DNA of 64,000 nt from Portulaca oleracea (GCA_029582165.1 CM055887.1:15106190-15170189), one strand, 5' to 3'. Shown: positions 11,558 through 23,129, numbered from the stretch's first letter. The notes: generated by a model from the sequence alone, not told the origin. Numbers and translations: made by a program.

Positions 11558-12766
11558 TACGAATTTCAGGAAAAATGAAGCAAAGAGAAGCGAAACAGCG
11601 CCAACCACGATTAGTCCATAGTGGACATCACGGACCGTGGTGTCTGGCTGCAACGCGCGCCACCGATTATTTTTGGCAAAAAAGAAAAGAGAGGGGAGGT
11701 TTTTTCGCATTCATTGATTTTTCATCAAGGAGAGAAAGGGGTTAACCCTTCCATTGCTACTCTTCTTCCAAACTCCACCAAGATTGAATCAAACCAAGAG
11801 AGGTAAGAACTGGAATTCGAGAAGCAATCAGCGACGTCCGCGGAGAAGGTTCCACCCCCGAGATCGAAAGACTCAACATAATTCTCTACATAGTTCGTTC
11901 AATCGTTTACGTATTCTCTTTTGTTTTGAGGTTCGATTATCATATTTGGAACTTATTTCATGCTTTCAATGACTATGAGTGCGCGGGCTTTAGTTTTCTA
12001 GAGTTGCAAACCGAAACAATGAAGTTTGATTAGATTTTCTAAGTTTGTGCTTGAATTCTTATTTCGAATCAATAGAAAGTTGTGCTCTTCATGTTCATGA
12101 GTGTTTGCAAGGCCTCAAATGCTTGTGATTTGAAAGAATCTGAGAAGTACTGAAAGATGAATTAGAATAATTTGACTACCAATTTTTTTACCTAGTTTTG
12201 CTAAATTTGAGAAAAAGCTAGTAAACTAGGGAATCACTTTGATAATTGTATAATTTGAGACCTTCAACTTGATTAACTTGAAAAGCATACAAAGATGTTT
12301 GTTAGGTTAATTAGAGTAATTCTATTAGGCATCGAAAGAGTAGTAGAATTCTTGTGGTTATCAATTCTTGATTCGATTGAAAGAATAATTGCACGAACTA
12401 GGTTTTAATAGTCAAACTCGTTGCTAGGAAAGCAATTCCCTAGAAGTTTTCCCCATTGATTAAACCCTAGATTATTTCCTTGTTTTTATTGGTTTTAATT
12501 AGTTCCCTAAAAGCGAACACCCCTAAACCCGTTTAACTTAGCAATCTTGTTGAGTTGTCCCACATCGGCCTTTGACACCCATATTGTGGTGTTTATAATG
12601 GTTTGGGTGCCTCAACCTCCTAAGCTAGTTTTTGGGGTTGAATTGGGCTCAAGTCCATTATTTCACAAATCTAGTAGAGGGCTAGTTCATTGTTTTGCTA
12701 GATTGAGTCCTTGTGGAATCGACCTTGACGTGCTACAACCGTACCCGTGCGCTTGCGGCCCTGTCA
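11558..12766 (+). repeat. Athila-like 5' LTR fragment
   Basis: The right end reads TTGTGGAATCGACC, then CCCGTGCGCTTGCGGCC and CTGTCA, the usual 3' end of Athila-group LTRs. It is followed seven bases later by a primer-binding-site-like sequence. The left part is cut by the CACTA-like element, so the true start is unknown. A 120 bp solo LTR is inserted at 12548-12667. Confidence 0.6.
12548..12667 (+). repeat. Short solo LTR, TRIM-like, with target duplication
   Basis: The block begins TGTTGAGTTGTCCCACATCG and ends ATTTCACA. It is flanked by perfect 5 bp duplications, AATCT, at 12543-12547 and 12668-12672. The GTCCCACATCG string near the start is common in small plant LTR elements of the TRIM/SMART type. 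At 120 bp with TG...CA ends it fits a solo LTR left by recombination. Confidence 0.7.
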
Positions 12767-12772
12767 AGTTTT

Positions 12773-12791
12773 TGACACCGTTGTCAGGGAC
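12773..12791 (+). other. Degenerate primer-binding site of the Athila-like element
   Basis: TGACACCGTTGTCAGGGA differs from the common Athila/Tat site TGGCGCCGTTGCCGGGGA by a few G-to-A and C-to-T changes only. That pattern fits decay at methylated cytosines. It sits just after the LTR end, as expected. Confidence 0.6.
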
Positions 12792-12919
12792 TCTATCCCG
12801 AGCAACTCTTAAACGAGTACTCTCATATTGACTAATTAAGTTGTTTTCTTTTTCTTTTTATCTTGGTTTTCCTGTTTTTACTGCGTTATTGTTTTTGTTT
12901 TTGTAGGTTTTCTTGGTGT

Positions 12920-13033
12920 ATGCAAACATCTCCGGAGTTCGAGTTCGATTCTGAGATTGAACATACTTTCCATTTCAGGAGGAAGAGGCACAGACAAGAA
13001 GAAGCTTCCCAAACGTGTATTTTAGAGACATAA
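12920..13033 (+). pseudogene. Athila-like Gag N-terminal remnant
   Basis: The ATG at 12920 follows an untranslated leader after the primer-binding site and opens a 37-codon frame beginning MQTSPEFEFDSEIEHTFHF. A basic run, RRKRHRQ, follows, resembling the start of Athila Gag. The frame soon meets a stop and the downstream DNA is AT-rich and unrelated, so the element was broken at about 13010-13030. Confidence 0.55.
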
Positions 13034-14738
13034 ATATATGTATTCAACCATCATTTCATATTAAACAAGTATTTTCTACACTAAAAACATAAAACTTTGC
13101 AAAATCGGTTATTTTATCTCCTAACTTAATCAAGGAGTCGAACTTGTTGAAACCAAACACCCAAAATTTCACAATCATTCATTATTGGATTATAGAATAT
13201 TTTTAATTTAATGCATACGATGATTTGAAGTCAAACTAAAATGATATATTCTATTATTAAGAACTATCGTTGAAGCTACTAATCATGTAAGGACATGTTT
13301 GAATTTATTGTGGAAATGGATTAGGCAGTTCTCTATGGCAGCTGCATGTTGCCTAAAGTCCAATCTTCTGTTTATAACTTGAATAATTATTACCTTAATT
13401 ATTTATCTAATCACTAGTGGCCAAAGATCAATAGCCTGGCTGAGGAGTGACAGACTGACAGCCACTTTCAGCTGATTAAAACAAAAATAAATAAGAAAAA
13501 ATAAAGAAAAAACCTTATTTTTTAGTTTAATTCTCGGCTTACTTAAGTGCATATAAACCTCCACTAATTTGAAAGATTTGATCTGATCTACACTGGATAT
13601 CCCCACCATTTTGAGGCGCTGGTCTTACTATACGTACCCTCACTTTCCCATCTTCAGCATCATCCTTGCTCGCCTAATTTACTAAGGTATGATTCAATTA
13701 GTATACATATTATGGTTACCAAGAACACCTTTTGGATCGTACCCGGAGCGCAGGTCGTTAAATTTTTGCGTAAATTTAGTCTAGTTTTGATTTCGGAATG
13801 CTTGTTCCTGTACGGATCGCAGACGTATTTAGCATTACCGGTAACTATGGTATATATCGATTCAATTAGTATATATATCTCTGCATGTTTTGCATCGCTA
13901 ATGTTATGGTACACTATAGTGTATATTTCCCAAGTATTTGTTGCTTTTCTTAATAATATGCGCAATTTATTGTGGCAGATGCATCAGATAGTTGCTGGAC
14001 AGTAGGTTGAAGTTTAAAGCGACGGGAATTAATAGTAGCTAAAAATGACGATCACAGTTGCAGCAATTGTAGCAAGTAAGTTTCAATCTAATATCTATTA
14101 CTACTGTGAACTCGATGAATTGGAGGGATTACTTGCGCCTTTCTTGTATTATTCATACTATTATTGTTAATATCAGTAGCAGACTAGCAGTTGTTTTATT
14201 TATTTATTTTTTATTTTTGAAAGTGCATTTGATTGGTCAAAAACCATGGGTGAAATTATTAATCTTCCCGGATTGACTTATTTTCCATGTTTGGTTATAT
14301 GTTGACATTTAGAAAAAATTTTATAAGGGGCCCACCATTTCCAAGGTTTCTCAGAGAAAATTTCTCCGAGTGGTGGTGTGGCGGGGGGTTTAAGGAAAAT
14401 CTTAACAAACACTCCCTAAGAAAATCAATGTAAGGGTTGTTGAATGTATGTTAGTTGAGGTTTGCATCATTAATTATTTTTATTTTTATATTTGAATTAA
14501 CTAGTTTTCTGCCCATTCTTCCGAATGGGAAGAATTGGAGTTAATTTATATAGATGTAAATAATATAAAGGAATAATTGTTAATATAAATTGAAACAATA
14601 TAATGAATAAAAAGTTAAAAATATAATTGTCAATATAAAAAAGATTGAACAACAAATAAAAATGGAAAAATATATAGCACAAAACAATTTTAAAAAGTAA
14701 AATAGTACGTGTAGAGGTAAGTTACAGAATAAAATGTA
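13034..14738. other. AT-rich intergenic DNA
   Basis: No gene or complete transposon is recognised. The open frame at 13712-14005 (plus) has no known motif. A near-repeat of ATTCAATTAGTAT occurs at about 13692 and 13862. Around 14330-14390 there is a GC-richer patch with GGGGCCCACC and GGCGGGGGG, possibly part of an unidentified element. Confidence 0.4.
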
Positions 14739-15020
14739 CTCCCTCCTTCCCAAATTAAGTGTCATTTGGGACACAATTTAAAAGACCAAAAAAACTTCCC
14801 ATCTACATTAATTTAGTGTATTGGAAATGTTAAATGTTAAATAAAATGGTGAATAAAAAGGGAAAATGTGAATAAAAAAGAAAAATGAATGAAAAAGATG
14901 TAATTAATAAGATTAATTTGATAAATTAGTAATTAATGTGCTATTGGAAATATAAAGTGACAGATATTATGGAAAAACAGAAAGTTAGTTAAAGTGACAG
15001 ATAATATGGGAAGGAGGGAG
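14739..15020. mobile_element. Stowaway-like MITE (Tc1/mariner type)
   Basis: A 282 bp element with inverted ends CTCCCTCCTTCCCA and TGGGAAGGAGGGAG, flanked by TA at 14737-14738 and 15021-15022. The interior is AT-rich and non-coding. Termini and TA target are typical of Stowaway MITEs. Confidence 0.9.
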
Positions 15021-15022
15021 TA

Positions 15023-15769
15023 TTGAGAAATAAAAAATAAATATGTACAATTTAAAATATATTGTAAAATTAGCCCAATAAAAATTAAAAAAAAGGACAC
15101 ATCCAATGAATAAGTGATTTATGGAGAATAAAACCAAACTTATTATATTTTTTCATTGCGAAAACCTTGCCAAGTTACCATTGTGTGCTACAAAATTAAA
15201 CAACATACAATCTTAGCATCTCTATATTATAAATTCTATATCAAAACCACACAAAGTTGTTTGCATGAGAAAAGAATCCACACTATAAAAATGCAGTAAA
15301 GTGAAATAGAAAGCCACTGTGTATGAAAATCTCAAAGAATAATGCAAAACCTTATCTTAACCAACAAATTGTATGATGAACATCATTGAAACGATATTAA
15401 AGAGAAGAGCACGATAACATGCAAACTCCATGCTTGATTAATTCTTCTATGGTTTTTTTTTTTTTGGATTTTCTACAAAGAAGAACATGAATATGCACTG
15501 TCTCAAAAAATTATTGTTTTTAGATGTCAAACTAATTATGAAACTTTCAAGCATCAAGAGTACACCATCATCAAAGTCAAATTCATAAAAGAGTGGGTTC
15601 CATAGCAAATCTTGGCACCATGTTTGGGAGAAAATGGAGCAGCAGGAACATCATTACCTCCAGATCTCATCCAATAAATCAATGTCATAGTGGGTGTTGC
15701 CATTGTCATTATATTGGGTATTTTCTTTGCCATCAATGAAAATCCACCTAGGCGCCATTGCTGATGGTT
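15023..15769. other. AT-rich intergenic DNA
   Basis: No gene is recognised. A 60-codon frame at 15554-15736 (minus) has no known motif. A T run of about 13 lies near 15451. Confidence 0.35.
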
Positions 15770-15861
15770 TCTAGTGATTTGGATAAGGAGGTGTTGATGA
15801 AACCATTTCAGATTTTGGCCGAGAAAAGAGCAATCGAGGCCTTGTCAGCCTTGAGGGGTAA
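15770..15861 (+). pseudogene. Possible C-terminal host coding fragment cut by a retroelement
   Basis: One frame reads SSDLDKEVLMKPFQILAEKR and continues AIEALSALRG up to the target-duplicated GGTAA. Across the retroelement it would continue NV and stop at TGA just after the right-hand duplication (about 20566-20568). The composition is protein-like, but upstream frames are broken and I do not recognise the family. Confidence 0.25.
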
Positions 15862-17032
15862 TGGAGCATTATCGTCGCGTGATGGGGATGATGATTAGTT
15901 TGAGTGGATGATGGAGAATCTCAAACTACCAAATGCTTGAACACCCAATGGAATGGATATGACCTTGTGGCAAGGTAATCCACAACCCAAGGCCTAACAC
16001 CCCCACCAAGATTATCATAAAGGATAAACCACCAAATACTCGATAAAGGAATGACTTGAAACACCACCAAATTACTTGGATAAAGTAAACAAGATTTTTG
16101 AGTAAGTTAGGAAAAAACCTTACAATGCATAAGCATAACAACAATATTCTGGATAAGCTACTCAAAACAGTGCAGGGGGTATGTATACAAAAGGAGGTTA
16201 AAACATTAAAACTCAGCGTTTTAAAACAGAATCACGTGTAGCGACAGTGGCCGTCGTGGGCGGCACGGCTCCGTCGCGGGCATTACAGGCGAACAACGTC
16301 ACCGCAGCAACTACAACAGCAGCATGGTCGCGGGGATCACAATAGAGCTCGCGGGCGCAACTGCCGGTTGAACTGGGAAATAGACACAGCCTCAGTAACC
16401 GAGCAAGGAAAGGTCGCGAGCGCCACATGGGGGTCGCGAGCGCGAAAAGTCGGTGGAAAGGGTGGCGCTGGTAGCGTTTTTCTGGATGTTGGTAGCGGCT
16501 GGGTTCGGCGTGCAAGTGAGAGTTCTCTGGAACAGACGTCGATAGCGTCTGCCCAGGTGCTGGCAGCGCTTGGCACTGGTGCACAGGTCCCACACCCATG
16601 TCCATGGCGTAGCAGGCGTTGCGCGAGGCGTAGCAGACACTATGGTCTCCCAGGCCAAGGTAGCGGGCGCTACAGCCTGTTGCCTAAGGCCTCCCTGCTT
16701 CACTATTCTCCACCTCTTGTAATATCATTCCAGGGCCACTTTCGAACCTCAATATTAAGCAGCTCCTAGTCTCGGGACAGCCCAGTACGATCTCGAGGCC
16801 TCCAGGGTCGATAGAACAAAACCCGAGCCTCTCAAACCTCCCACAAAGGGTAACTCGACGGTGCCACGCTAGCTCGATACTCACTACTCCACCTTTTGAG
16901 AAAGTATATCGGTTCTCGAAAGCAAACAGGTGAGCGGGTTTAGTGCGGGAATGTCGAGTCGGGGTTTCACCTATCTCATCAATACTCACTAGCCCGGCTT
17001 TGGGAGCTCGGACCCGAACCCAACACGGTTCA
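15862..17032 (-). repeat. 3' LTR of the gag-only element
   Basis: A 1.17 kb LTR matching 19400-20557. It starts TGAACCGTGT on the minus strand right after the polypurine tract and ends GCTCCA. It contains GC-rich blocks with repeated GTCGCGGG-type strings and one palindrome, GTAGCGGGCGCTAC, near 16660. Open frames here overlap on both strands and are not genes. Confidence 0.9.
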
Positions 17033-17140
17033 TACTCCCCCTCTTGAAAAAGAGTTTCCCTCATTCTTGGGAGTTAAAACCGAGGTACTCTTCTTCAATT
17101 GGCTCCAAAAAACTTCGAACATTCCGAACGCCACGAGCCA

Positions 17141-19059
17141 TCACACTAGACATCCAACAAGCTTCGAACCCCACAATGTACCCGTCGTCCAAATGAAAGA
17201 AGGAGGTTGGAGGCTTGTTTTGTGGAGATATGAGATTAATGGAAGGAATTGGGAAGTTTGTGGTGCTCGGGAACTCTCAATCTCACTGAGGTCGCTACAA
17301 GGTAAAGACAAAGTAAGAGGTAGCTCATCCTCACCAAGAGCATACTCATCCCGTGTTTCGCTCAACATGAGAAGGTTCCTCAACTCACTACCCAACCCGG
17401 TTTTTGAAGATTTGGTTTCTCGGGGAGAAATGGGAAGTAGTTTGATCTTCTTGCCTTTATGAGTGAAAGTATAAGTGTTTTCCAACCCATTGTGCACCGT
17501 TTGCTTGTCATATTGCCATGGACGCCCCAACAAAATGTGACAAGCACTCATAGGAACAACATCACAAATAAGGGAATCATCGTAGTTAGTTCCAAAAGAA
17601 AATTCACTAAGACTTGCTTAGTTACCTTGACGCCATTGTGATCATTGAGCCAATGGAGTGAGTAAGGTTGAGGGTGCGGTAATAGAGGCTAGCCAAGATT
17701 CTCGACCATATAAGTAGACGCGACATTCGTGCAACTCCCTCCATCAATGATAAGATTGCACACTTTACTACCCACAAAACACCGCGTTTGGAACAACATT
17801 CCCCTTGGGGCCTTGTCCAGAGGAATTTCATGGGCACGCAAAACTCTCCTCAATACAAAGGCACCTTCATGAATAGGCGGTATGGGAGTGGCATCCTCCT
17901 CGTCACTCACATCTTCTTCATTGACAACCACTTCAAGCTCCTCTTGTGCCTTCCAAATCTCTTCATCAATGTCATAGACCTCTTGAAGGGTCAAAGTTCG
18001 TCGATTCAGGCAATCCGCTTGAAAATTGCCATAATTGTGACATTTAAAGCATTTCCGACCTTCCATCTGTCGAGGAGGTTCCTTGGGAGTAGGCACGACA
18101 ATTCCCTTACCCTTGTCAGTCTTAGGAGTAGGAGTGGACCTAGGAGTCTCACTTGGCTTTAGAGTGTCGGAGTAGGGAGAAGGCGGGTTTGAAGGCGAGA
18201 AGATGGGCTTAGTTGATGGCTTGAAGGTGGACATCTCGTTTCTTCGCCTCTCAATCTTGAGAACAAGACTACACAACTCATCCAACGGATGATAAGGTTG
18301 AACCTCAATCTTCTTGGTAATAGAGGAATCCAATCCGTTCAAAAATCGCATTATTGTCTGCTCATCGGATCCTCGAAGTTCGCTTTTGATGAGGAGTTGC
18401 TCGAACTCCTGAATATAATCGCTCACAGACCCTTTGCCGTGGGTGAGAGCATAGAGCTTCCTCAAGACATCCTGCTTGTACGTGTTGGGCAAGAAACATC
18501 GGTTCATCAGTTGCTTCAACCGTGCACACGAAAAGATTTTCGATTGACCTTCCCTAGCCCGTTGCGCCTTAACATTTTCAAACCAAAGTTAAGCGGCTTT
18601 GGTGAGTCTCAAACTAGTGATCTTGAAGGCTTTCTCGTCATTGTACTCTTTGGTTTCAAAGATTCTTTGCATTATTTGGACCTATTCAAAATATTCGTCG
18701 GGGTCACTAGAACCATTGAACGAAATGTCGATCTTGACATCTTGAAAGTCGTCACGAGGGGGCCTACCACGCACTTTTCGACGAGGACGGCGTTGAGGGG
18801 AGTCTCTATCATCATCACTCGACTCAAAGGTAGGAAGAGGACGGATAAGGCTTTGGGCACGCCTCCGACGTTCATTTCGGGGTGGACCTTGGAAGTTCAA
18901 AGAAATGTTGTTCACTTGGGCCGCGAGGTCCTGAAGAGTTCGCTCGATGGTGGAGAACCGATTTTCAAAGGTGGTGGTGAGTTGGTTCTCGAGAGCTCGA
19001 ATTTGAGGACTACTCCGGTGGCTTGATTCCTCTCGAGTTGAGCTAACTTCTTCGTCCAT
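17141..19059 (-). pseudogene. Gag-protease of the gag-only element, broken
   Basis: The frame starts at ATG 19059 with a coiled-coil-like segment (LENQLTTTFENRFSTIERTL), then an Arg-rich stretch. A Gag core follows (ALTHGKGSVSDYIQEFEQLL), with a zinc knuckle CFKCHNYGNFQADC and a protease segment LIIDGGSCTNVAS, then SACHILLGRPWQYDK. It is split into blocks 19059-18682, 18519-17689 and 17551-17141 by frame breaks, including a stop near 18590. In the zinc knuckle the expected His is Asn. The protease has DGG in place of the usual D-S/T-G. The coding part ends at about 17141, close to the 3' LTR, with no polymerase. Confidence 0.85.
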
Positions 19060-19399
19060 TTCGAGAGAAAGGTGAAGGACGGTATGCGTTTGAGATGTTT
19101 TTATGGAGTTTGGGGGTTTTCTTGTAGTTGGCTAGTGTTTGGCTAAGGGTTCTTTGTGTTTTTCTCACTTAGATATTTCATCGAACACCATCCGTGCACC
19201 ATTTTCCAACTTCACCTCAAAGCTCCAAATGACTTCAAATCTAACAAATACAAACACAATACAATATATTCCAACACTCTTGGACGCACAGGGAATGGGG
19301 AACACCAATATTTGCAAGAAATCCAACAATAGAGAACTCTACTTGCAAGAACAATGAACAAAATTTAAGATAGAACAAACCTTGAGCTCTGATACCAAA

Positions 19400-20557
19400 T
19401 GGAGCGTTATCCTTGTATGATGAGGATGATGATTAGCTTGAGTGGATGATGGAGAATCTTAAACTACCAAATGCTTGAACACCCAATGGAATGGATATGA
19501 CCTTGTGGCAAGGTAATCTACAACCCAAGGCCTAACACCCCACCAAGATTATCGTAAAGGATAAACCACCAAATAATCTATAAATGAATGACTTGAAATA
19601 CCACCAAATTACTTGGATAAAATAAACAAGATTTTTGAGGAAGTTGGGAAAAAACCCTACAATGCATAAGCATAACAACAATATTCTGAATAAGCTACTC
19701 AAAACAGTACAGGGGGTATTTATAAAAAAAGGGGGTTAAAACATTAAAACTCAGCGTTTTAAAACAGAATCACGTGCAGCAGTAGTGGCCGTCGCGGGTG
19801 GCACGACTCTGTCGCGAGCGTTACAGGCGAATAGCGACACAGCAGCAGCATGGTCGCGGGCCTCACAATAGAGCTCGCGGGCGCGACAGCTGGTTGTACT
19901 GGGAAATAGACGCGACCTCAGTATCCGAGCAAGGAAAGGTCGCGGACACCACATGGGGGTCGTGGGCGCGACAGGTCGGTGGAAAGGGTGGAGTTGGTAG
20001 CGTTTTTCTGGGTATTGGCAGCGGTGGGTTCGGCGTGCAAGTGGGAGTTCTCCGGAACAGACGCTGATAGCGTCTGTCTAGGCGCTAGCTGTGCTTGGAA
20101 GTGGCGCACAACTCCCACGCCAATGTCCATTGAGTAGCGGGCGCTACGGTCTCCCAGGCCAAGGTAGCGGGCGCTACACAGGTTGTAGCGGGCGCTACAA
20201 CCTGTTGCCCTTGGCCTCCTTGCTTCACTCCTCTCCACCTTTCGAAATATCATTTCGGGGTCACTTCCGAACCTCAATATCAAGCAACTCCTAGTCTCGG
20301 GACGGCCCGGTACGATCCCGAGCCCTCCGGGGCCGGTGGAACAAAACCCGAGCCTCTCGAACCTCCCACAAAGGGTAACTTGACGGCGCCACGCTAGCTC
20401 GATACTCACCACTCCACCCTTTGAAAAAATATATCGGTTCTCAAAAACAAACGGGTGAGCAGGTTTAGTGCGGGAATGCCGGGTCGGGGTTTCACCTATC
20501 TCGTCAATACTCACTAGCCGGACTTTGGGAGCTTGGACCCGAACCCGACACGGTTCT
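19400..20557 (-). repeat. 5' LTR of the gag-only element
   Basis: A 1.16 kb LTR adjoining the initiator tRNA-Met primer site. Its outer terminal base is mutated (T in place of A at 20557), but the GGTAA duplication beyond it is intact. It contains three perfect copies of the palindrome GTAGCGGGCGCTAC, at 20134-20147, 20164-20177 and 20185-20198. The third is extended to a 12 bp stem. Confidence 0.9.
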
Positions 20558-20562
20558 GGTAA

Positions 20563-21218
20563 TGTTTGACTATTAACTGCAGGGTACGGTTATTGTATTA
20601 GAAAAGCTATGTAGAAACTGGTCTTCTCTCTCCTATCTATTATGAATTCTAAAACCGTTGAACATAACTGAAATGTAACTGCCTTGTAATAGATCAAATT
20701 GGATAAAATCAATGGTTGAGATTCAATATTTAGAAAAGATCAAAGGCCATTATTTCTCAACTCATATATAGGATTTAGCCATTGGGGGAGGGAAGAAATG
20801 TGAGGGGAACTCATTCTAGAATTTATAATACAGAGATTTGATAGTTTTACTATGAGATTGTTTTGTGGTAATTTTCTTGAACCACTAATAATAATTCTTA
20901 GTTAATAATTTTACAGGCCCTAATTCCATCAAAAAAAAAGTAAAAAATATTAAGTCTTTGTTCATGTCTTCAGGGTCATTTTACACATACTAGACCAGAG
21001 AGTCAAAAGAGCAGCACTTGAAAATGGCACCAATCGCCCTCCTTGTGTTAGAAATTAAAGATTACAAATAAAAAAACATTAAGTTTGGATAAATTTGGTA
21101 TAACTAGTTTAAAATAAATTTAAGTAATTTCAATTACTCATAAATTTAATTAAAATATGTTTGAATGAACAAGCTCTAAAATAAAGCAGTTTTTAAAACC
21201 GGGTAAAAGGGGTACAAC
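20563..21218. other. AT-rich intergenic DNA
   Basis: This is the right flank of the gag-only element. No coding sequence or clear repeat is seen. Confidence 0.4.
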
Positions 21219-21229
21219 TCTAAAATAAA

Positions 21230-21578
21230 AAAATTACTTTGACGTACCCTAATTTCTGGTGAAATGTTTTTTTGGTACCCCAACTTTTCAAAACTAATTT
21301 TGAGATACCCTTACTTTTTGGGTTAGTAATTATTTGGTACTTTTCTGACCATTAATTTTCTTAAGTGACCAAAATGCCCTTATTATTCTCTTCTTGAAGA
21401 AATACCCTTGAAGAAGAAGAATGAGGGTATTTCGGCCACTTAATAAAATTAATGGACGGAAAAACACCAAATAATTACTAACCCAAAAAGTAAGGGTACC
21501 ACAAAATTAGTTTTGAAAAGTTGGAGTACCGAAAAATAGTTTCCCCAAATATTGGAATACCTCTCAGTAATTTTTTGA
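21230..21578. mobile_element. Foldback MULE-like MITE
   Basis: A 349 bp element that is almost wholly an inverted repeat. The left arm has TTTTCAAAACTAATTTTG and TTTTTGGGTTAGTAATTATT, and the right arm has their complements. The centre is near GAAGAAATACCCTTGAAG. It is flanked by an 11 bp direct repeat, TCTAAAATAAA, at 21219-21229 and 21579-21589. Long inverted arms with a 9-11 bp duplication fit a Mutator-like MITE. Confidence 0.75.
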
Positions 21579-21734
21579 TCTAAAATAAAACATAGTGCAC
21601 ATCGTGTACATATTTTGCTTTAAATTGTCACCATTTTCTTTTTAACTAGCATTGTGCTTATGGAGTACCATCATTTTTTAGTTGTCAACTATCTCATAAC
21701 CAAAATGAATCTCATTAATAAATGTAGCAAATTT

Positions 21735-21970
21735 TATTTTGACCTTTCATTTTTCTATTTAGTACAAAATTATAATATATTTTCTTAACTACAAATTTAT
21801 TTACAAAAAATTTAAAAATTAAATATCCTAACTCTTAGTTTTAGCCTAATAACAAACATATCTTGGAAAATGTTTAATTTTTAAATTTTGTAAATAAACT
21901 ATAATTAGAAAAATATATTTTATAATTTTGTGTTAAATGAAAAAAAAATATGAGTAAAAATGAAACCTGA
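21735..21970. mobile_element. AT-rich foldback element
   Basis: An imperfect inverted repeat of about 235 bp. The left arm includes TACAAAATTATAATATATTT and ACAAATTTATTTACAAAAAA; the right arm includes AATTTTGTAAATAAACTATA and AAAATATATTTTATAATTTT. The ends and target duplication are unclear, so the superfamily is open. Confidence 0.5.
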
Positions 21971-22909
21971 CACATGTATAAATAAGATTTATTTCACTTC
22001 TAGTCATCTCGCATTTGATTGTCATGTTAATTTTTCAACTTGTAGAATGATTTACATGTAAGATTATTGCAATTAGATTAGTAATAACTAAAAACAATAC
22101 CCTAAATATATAATATTACAATTATTATTAAAATATTATATACAAATTATCAGTCAAAATATAATGGGTGATGATACGTGTCTTGTGGCAAGACACTGTT
22201 TAAGTATCTTACACGTTATAAAATTAATAATTATTATCATTTTTAACCCTAATTTTTTGACAGATACTATTAATTATCAATTATATGAAGCTTGGAATGT
22301 GCTGGCTATGCCAACAATTAAAATTGACATCCTAATGAATGAACCTCATCCGTTGGACATATTTTAAAAGCCCTTTTGTAAATTTTTAAAAATATAAATA
22401 AAAGTGTGATTTTATACCATTTATATATATTATTATAGTTATAGAAGTCAATCATATAATTTTTTTTTTCAATTTAATTTACAAATATATAAATTTTATA
22501 TGATGACAACACACATAATAAGTTAATATATTAATATGTGTCATGCCAAAGATATTTATCATTTTCAAAATATAATATTGAAGACTGTGAAGTATGAAAC
22601 GAATGGAGTAATAACTTTGAAAATTCTCTTTCTTCCACTATGGTAAGTTATTAGATAACCTTTGATCCCTTCAATAACTATGACTTCTTTCAATCTTATC
22701 TTTATTTCTATAGTAGTGTTACTTTTAGGCCCTTTCATTTTGATTGGTTCAACTATTCAATCCAATCTAATCCAAATCTATTCAAATTTATCTAAACCTT
22801 ACACAATTTCTTAAAAACGCATCGTCTCTAAAAACACAATTTTCCAAAAAAAAAATGTCATAGCTTATCCAAACCAATCCAATCCAATTCAATCGATCCA
22901 AACCTTATT
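21971..22909. other. AT-rich intergenic DNA
   Basis: No gene is recognised. The stretch 22738-22905 has repeated CCAATCCAATC-type strings next to a MITE. Confidence 0.4.
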
Positions 22910-22912
22910 TTA

Positions 22913-23129
22913 GGCCCTGTTCTTTCATCATGGCTAAATCATGCAGACATTACAAGATACCGCAGTTTGCCACAACTCACCACACTTTACCACAAATCAT
23001 TACTTTTCTCTTTCTTCACATTTCTCCTCTACTTTTTACATTCTCTCTCATCACCTACCCCACATACCAATACCCTACTACAATTCCACCACACCATACC
23101 ATAAAAATACCACGGAAAAGAACATGGCC
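22913..23129. mobile_element. Tourist-like MITE (PIF/Harbinger type), copy 1
   Basis: A 217 bp element with inverted ends GGCCCTGTTCTTTC and GAAAAGAACATGGCC, flanked by TTA at 22910-22912 and 23130-23132. Termini and TTA target fit Tourist-like MITEs. The two open frames inside are meaningless shadows. Confidence 0.75.

Larger units (their letters stand above)
15862..20557 (-). mobile_element. Complete gag-protease-only Ty3/Gypsy element (TR-GAG type)
   Basis: A 4.7 kb element in minus orientation bounded by LTRs at 15862-17032 and 19400-20557, with perfect 5 bp target duplications GGTAA at 15857-15861 and 20558-20562. The primer-binding site TGGTATCAGAGCTC (about 19385-19398, minus) matches initiator tRNA-Met. 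A polypurine tract AAGAGGGGGAGTA lies directly before the 3' LTR (about 17033-17045, minus). Between them are Gag and aspartic-protease sequences only. There is no room for reverse transcriptase, RNase H or integrase, so it relies on a partner. The protease style suggests a chromovirus-like ancestry. Confidence 0.9.

Noticed and set aside
13712..14005. 97-codon open frame with hydrophobic content
   Set aside because: AT-rich, overlapped by an equally long frame on the other strand, and with no family match that I can recognise.
16213..17064. Several overlapping open frames on both strands
   Set aside because: They lie inside the 3' LTR of the gag-only element and recur in the other LTR at 19751-20514. 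GC-rich repeats lower stop frequency there.
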